Assembly: GCF_001906925.1 (NCBI RefSeq)
Contig: NZ_MRWQ01000001.1
Span: 124,001 to 188,000 of the forward strand
Direction: 5' to 3'
From: Domibacillus mangrovi
Lineage (GTDB): Bacteria > Bacillota > Bacilli > Bacillales > Domibacillaceae
Length of the DNA stretch: 64,000 bases
Below, in pieces: positions 27,147 through 36,312 of the stretch; positions within the stretch are counted from its first letter, which is position 1, and each line of letters begins with the position of its first letter. The notes beneath the pieces were generated by a model. That model was given only the letters and a program-made list of their open reading frames with translations, had not been told where the DNA came from and did no database searches. The position numbers were made by a program, and so were the translations under genes.

Positions 27147-27821
27147 TTATAACGGTCCTGAAATACCTTGTTTGCGGATCATGATAAAGTGACCTGCCAT
27201 TAGAGCAAGAAGAGCCGCTGGCAAGAAGAACACATGAATCGCAAAGAAACGAGTTAACGTTTGCGCACCAATAATATCAGGATGTCCGGCAAGCAATACT
27301 TTCAATTCGTGACCAATCAGCGGTGTTGAAGCCGCAATCTCAATCCCTACTTTTGTCGCAAATAATGCTTTCATATCCCAAGGAAGCAAGTAACCTGTGA
27401 AACCAAGCCCGAGCATAACGAAGAAAATAAGTACACCGACAACCCAGTTCAATTCACGCGGCTTTTTGTACGCTCCTTGGAAGAATACACGTAACGTATG
27501 TAAAAACATCATAACGATAACGAGGCTCGCACCCCAGTGATGCATACCACGTACAATTACACCAAAAGCAACTTCATTTTGTAAATAATAAACAGATTCC
27601 CAAGCATTTTTAATGTCTGGCACATAGTACATTGTCAAAAACATCCCTGACAAAATTTGAATGACAGTGACAAAAAACGTCAGACCGCCAAAACAGTATA
27701 CGAATGCCGAAAAATGATGGGCCGGGTTTACGTGCTCAGGCACTTCGTGGTCGGCAATATCGCGCCACATTGGCGTAATATCGAGACGTTCGTCAACCCA
27801 GTCATAAATTTTATTAAGCAT
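27147..27821 (-). CDS. qcrB: Menaquinol:cytochrome c reductase, cytochrome b subunit QcrB
   Basis: This 224-residue b6-type cytochrome has four membrane helices. Haem-binding histidines lie in RGMHHWGASL and in the later GHE/FFAIHVFFLP segments, and GYLLPWD is a conserved Qo-side motif. It carries electrons from menaquinol across the membrane. It is 14 bp downstream of qcrA and precedes qcrC. Confidence 0.97.
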   Translation of the reverse strand: MLNKIYDWVDERLDITPMWRDIADHEVPEHVNPAHHFSAFVYCFGGLTFFVTVIQILSGMFLTMYYVPDIKNAWESVYYLQNEVAFGVIVRGMHHWGASLVIVMMFLHTLRVFFQGAYKKPRELNWVVGVLIFFVMLGLGFTGYLLPWDMKALFATKVGIEIAASTPLIGHELKVLLAGHPDIIGAQTLTRFFAIHVFFLPAALLALMAGHFIMIRKQGISGPL

Positions 27822-27835
27822 TTATTACGCCTCCT

Positions 27836-28339
27836 TTACACGTTGTTTGCCTCCGGTTTGCCGAGTTGCAGCAAGCCGTCTTTTTCAGCTGTTGGATAAA
27901 CATCAAGCGGTTTAAGCGGTGGTGTACCTGGAACATTTTTTCCGTTCTTTTCGTACAGGCCGTTATGGCATGGACAGAAAAACTTGTCTTTATGATCGTT
28001 TCCTTCCCAGCTGACTGTGCAGCCAAGATGTTTACACACTGGTGATAATGCAACGATGTCGCCTTTGTTATTTTTGTATACCCAGGCGGTGTGCGTTACT
28101 TCAGATGTGTACCATGCATCGGTTTGCTCATAAGAAAAGTCGACGCGTACAGGCGTATCCGTTAATTCAGATACTTTTTGCTGTGTCGGATGGAAATCGC
28201 CGGCTGCTTCTCCTTTCAGCACTGGATCTACAGCAAAACGCACCATCGGCATCAACATGCCCGCTGCCATGAAACCGCCTACACCTGTTAATGTGTAGTT
28301 CAGGAACTGACGTCTTGATACAGGTTGTTTTTTACTCAT
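27836..28339 (-). CDS. qcrA: Menaquinol:cytochrome c reductase, Rieske Fe-S subunit QcrA
   Basis: This Rieske protein of 167 residues begins with a Tat-like signal anchor (SRRQFLNYTLTGVGGF; the twin Arg and hydrophobic helix stay uncleaved in this family). The 2Fe-2S ligands are C102-x-H104 and C122-x2-H125, with disulfide cysteines C107 and C124. ATG at 28339 follows a GGGGGGAAAAG site. It is the first gene of qcrABC and has its own promoter upstream. Confidence 0.97.
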   Translation of the reverse strand: MSKKQPVSRRQFLNYTLTGVGGFMAAGMLMPMVRFAVDPVLKGEAAGDFHPTQQKVSELTDTPVRVDFSYEQTDAWYTSEVTHTAWVYKNNKGDIVALSPVCKHLGCTVSWEGNDHKDKFFCPCHNGLYEKNGKNVPGTPPLKPLDVYPTAEKDGLLQLGKPEANNV

Positions 28340-28416
28340 TCTTTTCCCCCCTCTATACAATAAGCTTCGTCCACGACGGACCGTGTATGAGCATAAACAT
28401 AAACTAGGACATCATT

Positions 28417-28445
28417 ATGATAATCTATACAACGTAACAGGTCAA
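28417..28445 (-). promoter_or_regulatory. Predicted sigma-A promoter for qcrABC
   Basis: Minus strand TTGACC (28440-28445), 17-bp spacer, TATCAT (28417-28422), about 78 bp upstream of qcrA. Confidence 0.6.
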
Positions 28446-28492
28446 TAACATCCGGAATGAAAACAGATATTAGGTTGTGACGATTTTTTGAA

Positions 28493-28954
28493 TTATGATA
28501 CACTATCCTGCCATTTCTGTACAATAATATTGACAATTTGCTTTGCCTGGTTTTCAATCAGTGAATATTTCACACTGTCTTCCATATCCCCAAGCGGTAC
28601 AGATGGCACCCAAATAACAGCCGCACCCGTTTCTTCTTCCCTTTCTCTCCATCTGCTATCTGATGTGAATAAGAAGACATGTTTAAATCCTGCTTTTTTC
28701 AGCCTATCTGTCCACTCAGCAGCATCGCTTGCCCATTCATCAAGATCCGGCAAATAAGCGTGCGGAGGTGTGACGAGCAAACGCCCTTTAAATTGTTTTT
28801 CAAGAAATGTGACGAGCAGTTGAATAAATTCATACTGTTCTGCTGCTCCACTCATACCCGGACCAAAGTCAGCCGGCACAACAGGTACAATAGCCGTGTC
28901 AATATACTCTTTTTGTTGCAAAAAAAGAGCCGTATCTTTCCCATTCCAGTTCAT
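28493..28954 (-). CDS. ypiF: YpiF (DUF2487)
   Basis: A 153-residue soluble protein that starts MNWNGKDTALFLQQKEYIDT and contains LIPL-like VPVVP, LLVTPPHAYLPD and HVFLFTSDSRWR segments of the YpiF/DUF2487 family. Function unknown. ATG at 28954 follows AGAGGTG. In B. subtilis it lies between ypiB and qcrA; here copy 3 of the dispersed repeat is inserted between ypiB and this gene, ending against its ribosome site. Confidence 0.88.
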   Translation of the reverse strand: MNWNGKDTALFLQQKEYIDTAIVPVVPADFGPGMSGAAEQYEFIQLLVTFLEKQFKGRLLVTPPHAYLPDLDEWASDAAEWTDRLKKAGFKHVFLFTSDSRWREREEETGAAVIWVPSVPLGDMEDSVKYSLIENQAKQIVNIIVQKWQDSVS

Positions 28955-28966
28955 TTTTCTCACCTC

Positions 28967-29246
28967 TTTTTTTATTCCGCATTATCGGGCAGTATGATCT
29001 TCTTTTCAAGAGCTTCAAGGGGTACAGGGATTCAAAGAAGCATAGATTGGGATCAACGCCCGCTTGGTTCGGGTCAGGCTGATCCTGGTCACTCAAATGT
29101 TCCCGCAGGACGCGGCGCTCTTTACTTGAGTTCTCTTCATTAGTTGGGATAGCGGAACGCAGACTAAGACCGTCACGTCCTGTGACAACGTCTGTATGAC
29201 CCACGTCCTGTAGGCCTAAACCCGACCAATGGAAGTTTTACTTTAT
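28967..29246 (+). repeat. Dispersed ~280-bp non-coding repeat, copy 3
   Basis: Same element as at 9179-9453 and 26008-26297 but inverted relative to them, so its putative RNA sense is the plus strand. From ATTCCGCATTATCGGGCAGT at the left to the tail GAAGTTTTACTTTAT at the right. It lies between ypiB and ypiF. The 5' half diverges most from the other copies; the blocks from about 29050 onward are strongly conserved. Confidence 0.85.
29135..29235 (+). ncRNA. Bacillaceae-1-like structured RNA core, copy 3
   Basis: CTTCATTAGTTGGG (29135 on) pairs with CCCGACCAATGGAAG (to 29235), with one mismatch and a G-T pair. It encloses GTCAC-GTCCT-GTGAC (29172-29186), extended by CAGAC/GTCTG, and CCCAC-GTCCT-GTAGG (29200-29214), which has one internal C/A mismatch. 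Both loops are RUCCU. Upstream, ACTCAA/TTGAGT encloses CCGC-AGGAC-GCGG (29103-29115), whose loop complements them. Confidence 0.62.
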
Positions 29247-29302
29247 CATACACTCCCTTTTCTACTGTTGCAAACATAAGTGCGGGGCAATTGACAAAAG
29301 AA

Positions 29303-29330
29303 AAACGTCTGTTTACTTATCAGACGTTTT
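29303..29330 (-). terminator. Terminator of ypiB, overlapping its stop codon
   Basis: On the minus strand AACGTCTG-ataagtaaa-CAGACGTT is followed by TTTCTTTT. The ypiB stop codon (29313-29315) is in the loop. Confidence 0.8.
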
Positions 29331-29876
29331 AATATGTTTTGCGAGGTCATTTAATTGATCAGTCAACTGTAAAAAGCATTCTTTGTCTCCCCGATCAAGT
29401 GCTTCATCAATTTTTTCATTGAGTCGATCGCGTTGAAATTCATAGACACTCCATTTCAAAAACTGTTCTGCCAATTCTTTTTCTTTTTCTGTTAACCTTA
29501 TTTGCTTTGGCATAAAAGGATTTTCTTCTCGTACAGCTGCATATTGATGCGACTGAGGAGCACCGTTAAACTTCAATTCAATAAAAATGTCTTCTTCTTT
29601 ATTTAAACGTATATCATGAAACGATTTCTCCGCGTCTGTTGTCATAATATTGTCTTTAAAAAAACGAAACGGTGCGCTGTCTACACAGTGTGCAGACATA
29701 ATCATGCCGCGCGGGCAATATTGGGCATCATCGACAAAGTGCACATTTTCCATCAGCTGATCGTGACTCATTAAATAGTTTAAAATCCAGACAGATTCTC
29801 TTCTTTTCAACTGATAATGATTTAAAAACCAGCGGATAAAATCTTTTTTCTCATGAGCGGAAACCGGGGCAGTCAC
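29313..29876 (-). CDS. ypiB: YpiB/ReoY family protein (UPF0302)
   Basis: The 187-residue soluble protein is close to B. subtilis YpiB ([33 protein letters not shown] and [15 protein letters not shown] are shared landmarks). The Listeria orthologue ReoY controls ClpCP-dependent degradation of MurA, and hence peptidoglycan synthesis. GTG at 29876 is chosen: GGGAG is 8 nt upstream and the N-terminus then aligns with B. subtilis. ypiA, whose product is linked to the same process in Listeria, lies 19 bp upstream. Confidence 0.92.
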   Translation of the reverse strand: MTAPVSAHEKKDFIRWFLNHYQLKRRESVWILNYLMSHDQLMENVHFVDDAQYCPRGMIMSAHCVDSAPFRFFKDNIMTTDAEKSFHDIRLNKEEDIFIELKFNGAPQSHQYAAVREENPFMPKQIRLTEKEKELAEQFLKWSVYEFQRDRLNEKIDEALDRGDKECFLQLTDQLNDLAKHIKTSDK

Positions 29877-29895
29877 TATCATCACTCCCAATCAC

Positions 29896-31164
29896 TTAGT
29901 ATACATCCATTTTAAGACGATCGACTAAATCTATCCATTCCTCACTTTGCGGTTCTTCTTTCAAAAGTATTTCGAAGACGTCTAGTGCTTCATCACGGCG
30001 GCCTTCTTCAAGTAAAAAGTATCCATACTCTGATAAAAATTCCGTGTTTTCTTTTAATATAGGGAACAACTGTTCATACAGTTCGCCTGCTTCTTCATAG
30101 TCTTCCAGACGCTCGGCCGCACGCGCCGCATCCCATAAAAGAAGAGGTTCTGCACTACCCGATTCCCGGAACAGCGAAACAATTTCAAGCACGCCTGCGT
30201 ACTGTTCTTTTTTCATTAAAAGCGCATTTAACGCAAATGCCGCTTCTATGTATTCTGGATCAAGGGCTAACGATTCGCGCAAATGAGATTCTCCTTCTTC
30301 TTCCAATCCGCTTTTCAAGGCCAGTTTGCCAGCTAACAAATATAATTCTTTTTGGTACGCATCACGGGCAATGCCAGATCTTGCCGCTTCAAGAGCTGGT
30401 TCGATTTCATCTTCCATTTCATATGCACGGGCAAGATGTAGATAAATAGAATGGTAATCCGGGTCTAGTTCAGTTGCTTCTGTTAATTTCATCGCCGCCA
30501 GCTTATACTGTCCTGCTTGAAAGGCAGTGAAACCATACATGAAGAGCGTATCAACATCCACTTTTGATTCAAGCGCTTTCTTATAGAATGGCAAACTTTC
30601 TTCAAACGCTCCGCCGGCACTGTATGCTTCGGCCAATCGTTTATAAATCAAAATGCCAGCGATCTCCGTTTCATTCGATTCAGCAAGCGTCTCGTATTGC
30701 CGTACTGCTTCCAAAAACTTTCCTTCTTCTAAATATAATTCACCGAGTGCCAAATGTATGATTGGCTCATCTGGCTCTACACGCTGCGCTTTCAATAATT
30801 TTTGTTCACTTACTTCATACAGTCCTTGCATTTGATAAATATCTGCCAGAACGAGCAGCGAGCGCGCATAAAACGGATCGGTATCATCAATCTCCTCCAG
30901 AATCACCATCGCTTCTTCTTCTCGGTCCATCTCGACCAATGTCTCGGCTAAAAGCAGCGACAACTCGCCTTCTCCGGGAAACGACTGTAAGAGTACCATG
31001 AAAAGCTGCCTTGCTTCATCTAAAAAACCTAGCTGGAGCAATTGCTCGCCCAGCATGAATTGTTCTTCTGCATCACTTGAGGCAAGTACACTCTCATACA
31101 GTGAAGACGCCTTTTCCATGTCTCCCTGTTCAAGATGTGCGATCATTTTCTCTGCATTTTTCAT
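29896..31164 (-). CDS. ypiA: TPR protein YpiA
   Basis: This 422-residue cytosolic protein consists of tandem tetratricopeptide repeats (for example LLVLADIYQMQGLYEVSEQK and YLHLARAYEMEDEIEPALEA), as in YpiA of Bacillus and Listeria. TPRs usually serve as protein-binding scaffolds. It is highly acidic. ATG at 31164 follows AGAGGCG. It forms a unit with ypiB, and in Listeria YpiA and ReoY act together in controlled MurA turnover; the same role here is inferred. Confidence 0.88.
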   Translation of the reverse strand: MKNAEKMIAHLEQGDMEKASSLYESVLASSDAEEQFMLGEQLLQLGFLDEARQLFMVLLQSFPGEGELSLLLAETLVEMDREEEAMVILEEIDDTDPFYARSLLVLADIYQMQGLYEVSEQKLLKAQRVEPDEPIIHLALGELYLEEGKFLEAVRQYETLAESNETEIAGILIYKRLAEAYSAGGAFEESLPFYKKALESKVDVDTLFMYGFTAFQAGQYKLAAMKLTEATELDPDYHSIYLHLARAYEMEDEIEPALEAARSGIARDAYQKELYLLAGKLALKSGLEEEGESHLRESLALDPEYIEAAFALNALLMKKEQYAGVLEIVSLFRESGSAEPLLLWDAARAAERLEDYEEAGELYEQLFPILKENTEFLSEYGYFLLEEGRRDEALDVFEILLKEEPQSEEWIDLVDRLKMDVY

Positions 31165-31298
31165 ACACATTCGCCTCTTCTTTCATCAAACTTCTTTTCT
31201 TGATTCTTTATTTTAATCAAACATATTCAAATCTTCAACTTTTTCGCTTGTATTGTTAATTCTATTCTTTTTGTTCATTTCCTTCTTTTTCTAAACAG

Positions 31299-31325
31299 GA
31301 AAAACGCCCTCGACCAGAGGACGTT
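31299..31325 (-). terminator. Terminator after aroA
   Basis: On the minus strand ACGTCCTC-tggtc-GAGGGCGT is followed by TTTTCC, immediately after the aroA stop codon. The remaining gap 31165-31298 holds no visible gene. Confidence 0.7.
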
Positions 31326-32601
31326 ATTTGATCAGCTGATTCACATGTTCGAAAAATTCCGGATAAGATACCGCAATCGCTTCGGGATTTTCAAGTTCGA
31401 CTTCTCCATCTGCAATAAGTGCTGCAATAGCCATGACCATGCCAATACGGTGATCACCATGTGACGAAACAGATCCACCGTGCAGCTTCGATTTTCCTCG
31501 AATAATCATTCCGTCATCGGTTGCTTCAATGTCTGCACCAAGTTTTTTCAACTCATCGACAACTGTGTCGATGCGATTCGTCTCTTTTACTTTTAGCTCT
31601 TCCGCATCACGAATAATCGTATCACCTTCTGCTTGCGTAGCCAGAAGCGCTATAACCGGTATTTCATCAATTAAGCGAGGAATAAGTGCTCCGCTAATTT
31701 CGGTTCCTTTTAATTTGGACGTACGGACTGTAATCGTCCCAATTTCTTCGCCTTTAAAAGATGTTTGTTCAATCGTCATATCGGCACCCATTTGTTTAAA
31801 TACATCAACAATACCAGTACGCGTTTCATTTAACCCCGTATTTTCAAGTACAATCTCACTACCTGGAGCAATGGCAGCAGCAACCATAAAAAATGCCGCG
31901 GAAGAAATGTCACCTGGTACGTATACATCGGTTCCTTTAAAAGACTGACCACCTTTAATGATGATTCGGTCTTCTTCACGGCGGACGATTCCGCCAAACT
32001 GTTCAATCATTTTTTCCGTGTGGTCACGCGTTGCTTCTGGTTCGATAATAACGGATTCACCTTCTGCCTGCAGTGCGGCGAAAATAATGGCTGATTTTAC
32101 CTGAGCGCTCGCCACAGGAAGCCTATACTCTATCGTCTTCAGCTTGCTGCCTCGAATAGATAGCGGCGTAAACCGTCCATTATCGCGCCCTGCTATATCC
32201 GCTCCCATTGATGTTAGCGGTACCGTTACACGGTCCATTGGGCGTCTGGCGATCGATTCATCGCCAATCATAACCGAATGGAATGGCAATCCTGCAAGAA
32301 TGCCCAGCATAAGACGCGTTGTCGTCCCAGAGTTACCTGTATCAAGAATGGCCGACGGTTCTTTTAATCCATCCCATCCTGTTCCATGAACAATAATTTC
32401 TTCGTCTGTTTCTTCAATCTCTACGCCAAGTTTGCGGAAGCAATCAATTGTGCTTAAACAGTCTTCTCCTTTTAAAAAGTGACGAATGACCGTTTTTCCA
32501 TTTGCAAGCGCACCGAACATAATCGAACGATGCGAAATGGATTTGTCGCCGGGCACTTCAATTCTCCCGTCAAGAGACGGTTGTCTGAAATTCAGTTTCA
32601 T
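31324..32601 (-). CDS. aroA: 3-phosphoshikimate 1-carboxyvinyltransferase (EPSP synthase)
   Basis: This enzyme joins shikimate-3-phosphate and PEP; it is called aroE in B. subtilis. The 425-residue protein has the substrate motif [43 protein letters not shown], and the late [20 protein letters not shown] and [14 protein letters not shown]. It ends the aro/tyr/his gene run and lies 16 bp downstream of tyrA. Confidence 0.96.
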   Translation of the reverse strand: MKLNFRQPSLDGRIEVPGDKSISHRSIMFGALANGKTVIRHFLKGEDCLSTIDCFRKLGVEIEETDEEIIVHGTGWDGLKEPSAILDTGNSGTTTRLMLGILAGLPFHSVMIGDESIARRPMDRVTVPLTSMGADIAGRDNGRFTPLSIRGSKLKTIEYRLPVASAQVKSAIIFAALQAEGESVIIEPEATRDHTEKMIEQFGGIVRREEDRIIIKGGQSFKGTDVYVPGDISSAAFFMVAAAIAPGSEIVLENTGLNETRTGIVDVFKQMGADMTIEQTSFKGEEIGTITVRTSKLKGTEISGALIPRLIDEIPVIALLATQAEGDTIIRDAEELKVKETNRIDTVVDELKKLGADIEATDDGMIIRGKSKLHGGSVSSHGDHRIGMVMAIAALIADGEVELENPEAIAVSYPEFFEHVNQLIK

Positions 32602-32617
32602 TTGTTCATACCCTCTC

Positions 32618-33721
32618 TTATGCTAAAAATAAGTCGTACGTCGTTTTTTGTTCAATGCAGATTTTTGCACGTAAGCGATCTTTTTCATTTTGAAAACTAA
32701 TGACAAGAACACCGAATACATCTTCGCGTGTTTCCATAATGCGAATATTTGTAATACTAATGCGCTCTTCAGCTAAATAGCCCGTCAACTCCGAAATAAC
32801 CCCCGGGTAATCGGGTACATCCACGTACAGCTCGTAAAAAGAAGGAATCGCACCTTGTGAACGTATCGGCAAAGAATCACGAAATGTTTTAGCATCATCA
32901 AAATAACGATACAACCCATCCGCATCTTCTTTTTCCAAAATAGACAAGATGTCATTCATTTCATCGCGCCAGTCTGCTAGAAGTGTAAGCATCATCTCTT
33001 TATTATGAAGCGAAATGTCTTTCCACATTTCTGGATTAGATGACGCTATGCGCGTAATATCTCTAAAGCCGCCAGCCGCCAGCCGTTCAATTAGCGGATT
33101 TTCATCGTTAAATTTTCGTGCTTGGTGAACGAGGGAAGCGGCAATAATATGCGGAAAGTGGCTAATGACACCCGTCATTTCATCATGCTGCTCTGCTGTC
33201 ACTTCCATTATTTTCGCCCTTGTGCCTTCTAGCCATTTTTTTAAAATGGCTATATTCTTTTCTTCTGCCAATTTTGGTGGTGTTAACAAATAAAACGCAT
33301 TTTCAAAAAGCAATTCTTTTGCTGCTGCAACACCACTTTTATGCGATCCTGCCATCGGGTGACCGCCTATAAATGCAATGCCTTTCTCTTCTAATACACG
33401 TGCCCGCTCCATAATACGGCTTTTCGTACTGCCTGTATCCGTAATTAATACACCTTTTTTTAGTGGAAGTGATGCAAGGTGCTCAATCATATACTCCGTC
33501 TGCAAAACAGGTACAGCAATAATAATTAAATCTGCAGTGGCTGCTCCAGCTTCAAATGAGGCGGCTTTTTCATCAATAATATTAAGCGCGTCCGCAAGTC
33601 CAAGTTCAGATTCACGTAAATCATATCCGACAATATGTGCCTTTGGATGCGCTTTTTTAATCGCCTTAGCAAGTGATCCGCCAATTAAGCCAAGGCCTGC
33701 AATAAACACATTTCCTCTCAT
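32618..33721 (-). CDS. tyrA: Prephenate dehydrogenase with ACT domain
   Basis: TyrA oxidises prephenate to 4-hydroxyphenylpyruvate for tyrosine. The 367-residue protein has the NAD-binding fingerprint [14 protein letters not shown], the catalytic-site segment [31 protein letters not shown], and a C-terminal ACT regulatory domain (about 295-365: [20 protein letters not shown]) that likely senses an aromatic amino acid. ATG at 33721 follows GAAGGTG 9 nt upstream. It lies between hisC and aroA. Confidence 0.95.
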   Translation of the reverse strand: MRGNVFIAGLGLIGGSLAKAIKKAHPKAHIVGYDLRESELGLADALNIIDEKAASFEAGAATADLIIIAVPVLQTEYMIEHLASLPLKKGVLITDTGSTKSRIMERARVLEEKGIAFIGGHPMAGSHKSGVAAAKELLFENAFYLLTPPKLAEEKNIAILKKWLEGTRAKIMEVTAEQHDEMTGVISHFPHIIAASLVHQARKFNDENPLIERLAAGGFRDITRIASSNPEMWKDISLHNKEMMLTLLADWRDEMNDILSILEKEDADGLYRYFDDAKTFRDSLPIRSQGAIPSFYELYVDVPDYPGVISELTGYLAEERISITNIRIMETREDVFGVLVISFQNEKDRLRAKICIEQKTTYDLFLA

Positions 33722-33736
33722 AGGCGAGTACACCTT

Positions 33737-34834
33737 CTATCTCTTCACAGTTTCTGTCAAAAAGCTTTTCATCGCTTTCATGACGCCTTCGTTTTGTTCT
33801 TTGGAACCGATTGTTACGCGGACAGTGCCTGGAACGCCAAGCGCTGCGCCTGACCGAACGATGTAACCTTTTGACATTAAATATTCAAACAGCTCATTGC
33901 TGTCGCATTTAAAATCGATCAAAATGAAGTTAGCTTCAGACGGATAATAATCTAAGTTTTCTTCCTTACAAAATGCATAGAACTGTTCTAAGCCCGCTTT
34001 GTTTTCAGAGCTGCACATTTCAATAAATGATTGATCACTTATGGCTGCCGCTGCCGCCTGCTGTCCAAGTGAGTTTACATTGAACGGTTCGCGAACAGGA
34101 TCAAGCTGAGCGATTAATGACTCATCCGCAAATCCGTAACCGATACGGAATGCCGCAAGACCGTAAATTTTTGAAAATGTGCGAAGAACGATCACATTTT
34201 TATATTGCTTGATGATCTCACGTGCGTCGAAATAATCTTCTGCTGTGACGTACTCATAATACGCTTCATCAAGCACAACGAATACATCTTGTGGTACGCG
34301 GTCCAAAAATGCGCGAAGCTCGCTGTCTGTAATATGTATGCCAGTCGGATTATTTGGGCTGCACAGCCAGACAATTGCTGTGTTTTCATCGATCGCATTG
34401 GCCATCTTATCAAGGTCATGCGCGCCTTCTAAAAGCTCAATTTCACGGATTTCCGCGCCTTCAACAATGGCATTATGACGATATTGAGGAAATGTTGGCG
34501 CCGCCATTACCGTATTTTTACCCGGTTCTAGCATGGCACGGGAAATCATTAAAATAATTTCATCAGAGCCGTTGCCGAAAATGAGCTGTTTTTCGTCAAG
34601 TTGTAAAAATTCAGATATCACTGTACGCAAACTACCTGTGTAGCCATCCGGATAAATCGCAAATGAATCAGCATACGCACGAATGCACTCTTTCACTTTT
34701 TCAGATGATCCAAATGGATTTTCATTCGATGCCAGTTTCACAACTTTTTTCAGTCCATATTCTTTTTTTACATCATCTGTCGTCCGCCCTGGCTGATAAG
34801 CTTTTAATGATAACATTTGCTCTTTCCATTTCAT
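33737..34834 (-). CDS. hisC: Histidinol-phosphate aminotransferase
   Basis: This PLP enzyme of the HisC family (365 residues) has KLASNENPFGSS, the NNPTG motif in CSPNNPTGIHI, DEAYYEYV, and the PLP lysine in LRTFSKIYGLAAFRIGYG. In Bacillus this gene, placed among the aro genes, serves both histidine synthesis and the last transamination for tyrosine and phenylalanine. In B. subtilis the trp operon directly precedes it; here aroH directly precedes it instead. Confidence 0.95.
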   Translation of the reverse strand: MKWKEQMLSLKAYQPGRTTDDVKKEYGLKKVVKLASNENPFGSSEKVKECIRAYADSFAIYPDGYTGSLRTVISEFLQLDEKQLIFGNGSDEIILMISRAMLEPGKNTVMAAPTFPQYRHNAIVEGAEIREIELLEGAHDLDKMANAIDENTAIVWLCSPNNPTGIHITDSELRAFLDRVPQDVFVVLDEAYYEYVTAEDYFDAREIIKQYKNVIVLRTFSKIYGLAAFRIGYGFADESLIAQLDPVREPFNVNSLGQQAAAAAISDQSFIEMCSSENKAGLEQFYAFCKEENLDYYPSEANFILIDFKCDSNELFEYLMSKGYIVRSGAALGVPGTVRVTIGSKEQNEGVMKAMKSFLTETVKR

Positions 34835-34849
34835 CTTTACGGTCCCCTT

Positions 34850-35221
34850 TCAATTTGTCGATTGCTGTAAATCCGGTCTTAAAACGACTGCGCCCTCTAA
34901 ATAGATATGGCGAATATCTTTTTGCGCGACTTCTGTGTTCACATGCATCATAATGCGAATGCATTTCTCTAAGCCGCCTTTTATTGATAATTCCTGCATA
35001 CACATGACAGGCACGTATTCCCATCCTTTTAATTCACGAAGAGCACGTGCTGGAAACATTGCATCCAGATCATTTGTCGCTGAAATAAAAGCCGAGCATA
35101 CGCTATCCGGATCAATTTTGTTTTGTTCAATCATGTCCGCAATCAAACGTTCTGTTGCTTCTACCATTTCTGCACCATCGTTTTGCTTCACTGTAATGGC
35201 TCCCCGAATTCCTCTTACCAA
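34850..35221 (-). CDS. aroH: Chorismate mutase AroH
   Basis: This is the monofunctional AroH-type enzyme that rearranges chorismate to prephenate. The 123-residue protein has VRGIRGAITVKQND, SAFISATNDLDAMFPARALR, KGWEYVPVMCMQE and GGLEKCIRIMMHVNTE, including the active-site Arg/Cys residues, and ends with YLEGAVVLRPDL. It starts with TTG at 35221 after AAAGGAGG, overlapping the aroB stop. Next is hisC at 15 bp, with no trp genes between. Confidence 0.95.
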   Translation of the reverse strand: MVRGIRGAITVKQNDGAEMVEATERLIADMIEQNKIDPDSVCSAFISATNDLDAMFPARALRELKGWEYVPVMCMQELSIKGGLEKCIRIMMHVNTEVAQKDIRHIYLEGAVVLRPDLQQSTN

Positions 35222-36309
35222 CGCACGGCCTCCTTTCGAAATTGTTCATCTATTTTTTGCAATTCTTCCTTCGTCATATCCGTCACATATGGGTGACCTA
35301 TTTCATTTAACAAAACAAACCGGACCGTGCCACCAAATGCTTTTTTATCCCGCGTCATGACATCGTATATATCATCAAATGAAAATGCTGTTCCCGATTC
35401 AACCGGATATCCTAGCCCTTTTAGCCACGAAGCAAAAGACGAAATGTCAAATGAAAGACCATTTTTGGACGCTGATGCATATAGGGCAAAAATCATTCCA
35501 CAAGCAATCGCTTCTCCATGTGCCACATTGCCGTAGCCGGACAACGATTCAATCGCGTGACCATACGTGTGACCAAAGTTTAAATGTGCACGAACACCCG
35601 TTTCAAACTCATCTTCTTTCACGATTGTCCCTTTAATTTCAATGCCTCTCTTCAAGCTATGCTCCAGAAAAGAACTAGCAATATCTGTTACAGCGTTCAC
35701 ATTCACACGGATGTCGTGATATAGATCTACATCCGCGATTAGTGCATGTTTAATCACTTCCGCAAACCCACTTCTCGTTTCTTTTTCAGACAGCGAGTGT
35801 AAAAATAGCGTGTCGTACATAACCGCTTCTGGCTGATGAAATGCACCGATCATATTTTTACCGAGCGGATGATTAACAGCTGTTTTCCCGCCCACTGCAC
35901 TGTCATGCGCTAAAATTGTTGTTGGTACTTGAATAAATGGAATGCCCCGCATATACGTTGCAGCACAAAAGCCAGCTAAATCCCCACATGCGCCGCCGCC
36001 AAATGCGACGACGAGTGAATGACGGTCAAGTGCACATTCGAGCATTCGTGTTAAACACTGTTCAAATACGCTGAATGATTTCGCTAATTCTCCTGCTGGT
36101 ACGTTATGCCAGTCAGCTGGAATTCCTTTAGGCAATGCTGATTCAAGGCGTGCTCCATGAATTGTACGCACCGATTCATCTGCAATGATAAATAATCGTG
36201 TCGGTTTTTGTTTCATTTCGTCAACGAAAGAAGCGATCGCATTGACCGCTCCCTCACCGATGATGACAGGATATGTTTTATTCACTGTTTCTATCATCAC
36301 TTGGTTCAT
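35215..36309 (-). CDS. aroB: 3-dehydroquinate synthase
   Basis: AroB cyclises DAHP to 3-dehydroquinate, an NAD- and Zn-dependent step. The 364-residue protein has VVAFGGGACGDLAGFCAATY, QVPTTILAHDSAVGGKTAVN, GFAEVIKHALI and the zinc histidines in LNFGHTYGHAIE. It is 3 bp downstream of the chorismate synthase gene and overlaps aroH, so the three are translated in series. Confidence 0.96.
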   Translation of the reverse strand: MNQVMIETVNKTYPVIIGEGAVNAIASFVDEMKQKPTRLFIIADESVRTIHGARLESALPKGIPADWHNVPAGELAKSFSVFEQCLTRMLECALDRHSLVVAFGGGACGDLAGFCAATYMRGIPFIQVPTTILAHDSAVGGKTAVNHPLGKNMIGAFHQPEAVMYDTLFLHSLSEKETRSGFAEVIKHALIADVDLYHDIRVNVNAVTDIASSFLEHSLKRGIEIKGTIVKEDEFETGVRAHLNFGHTYGHAIESLSGYGNVAHGEAIACGMIFALYASASKNGLSFDISSFASWLKGLGYPVESGTAFSFDDIYDVMTRDKKAFGGTVRFVLLNEIGHPYVTDMTKEELQKIDEQFRKEAVRW

Positions 36310-36312
36310 TTA

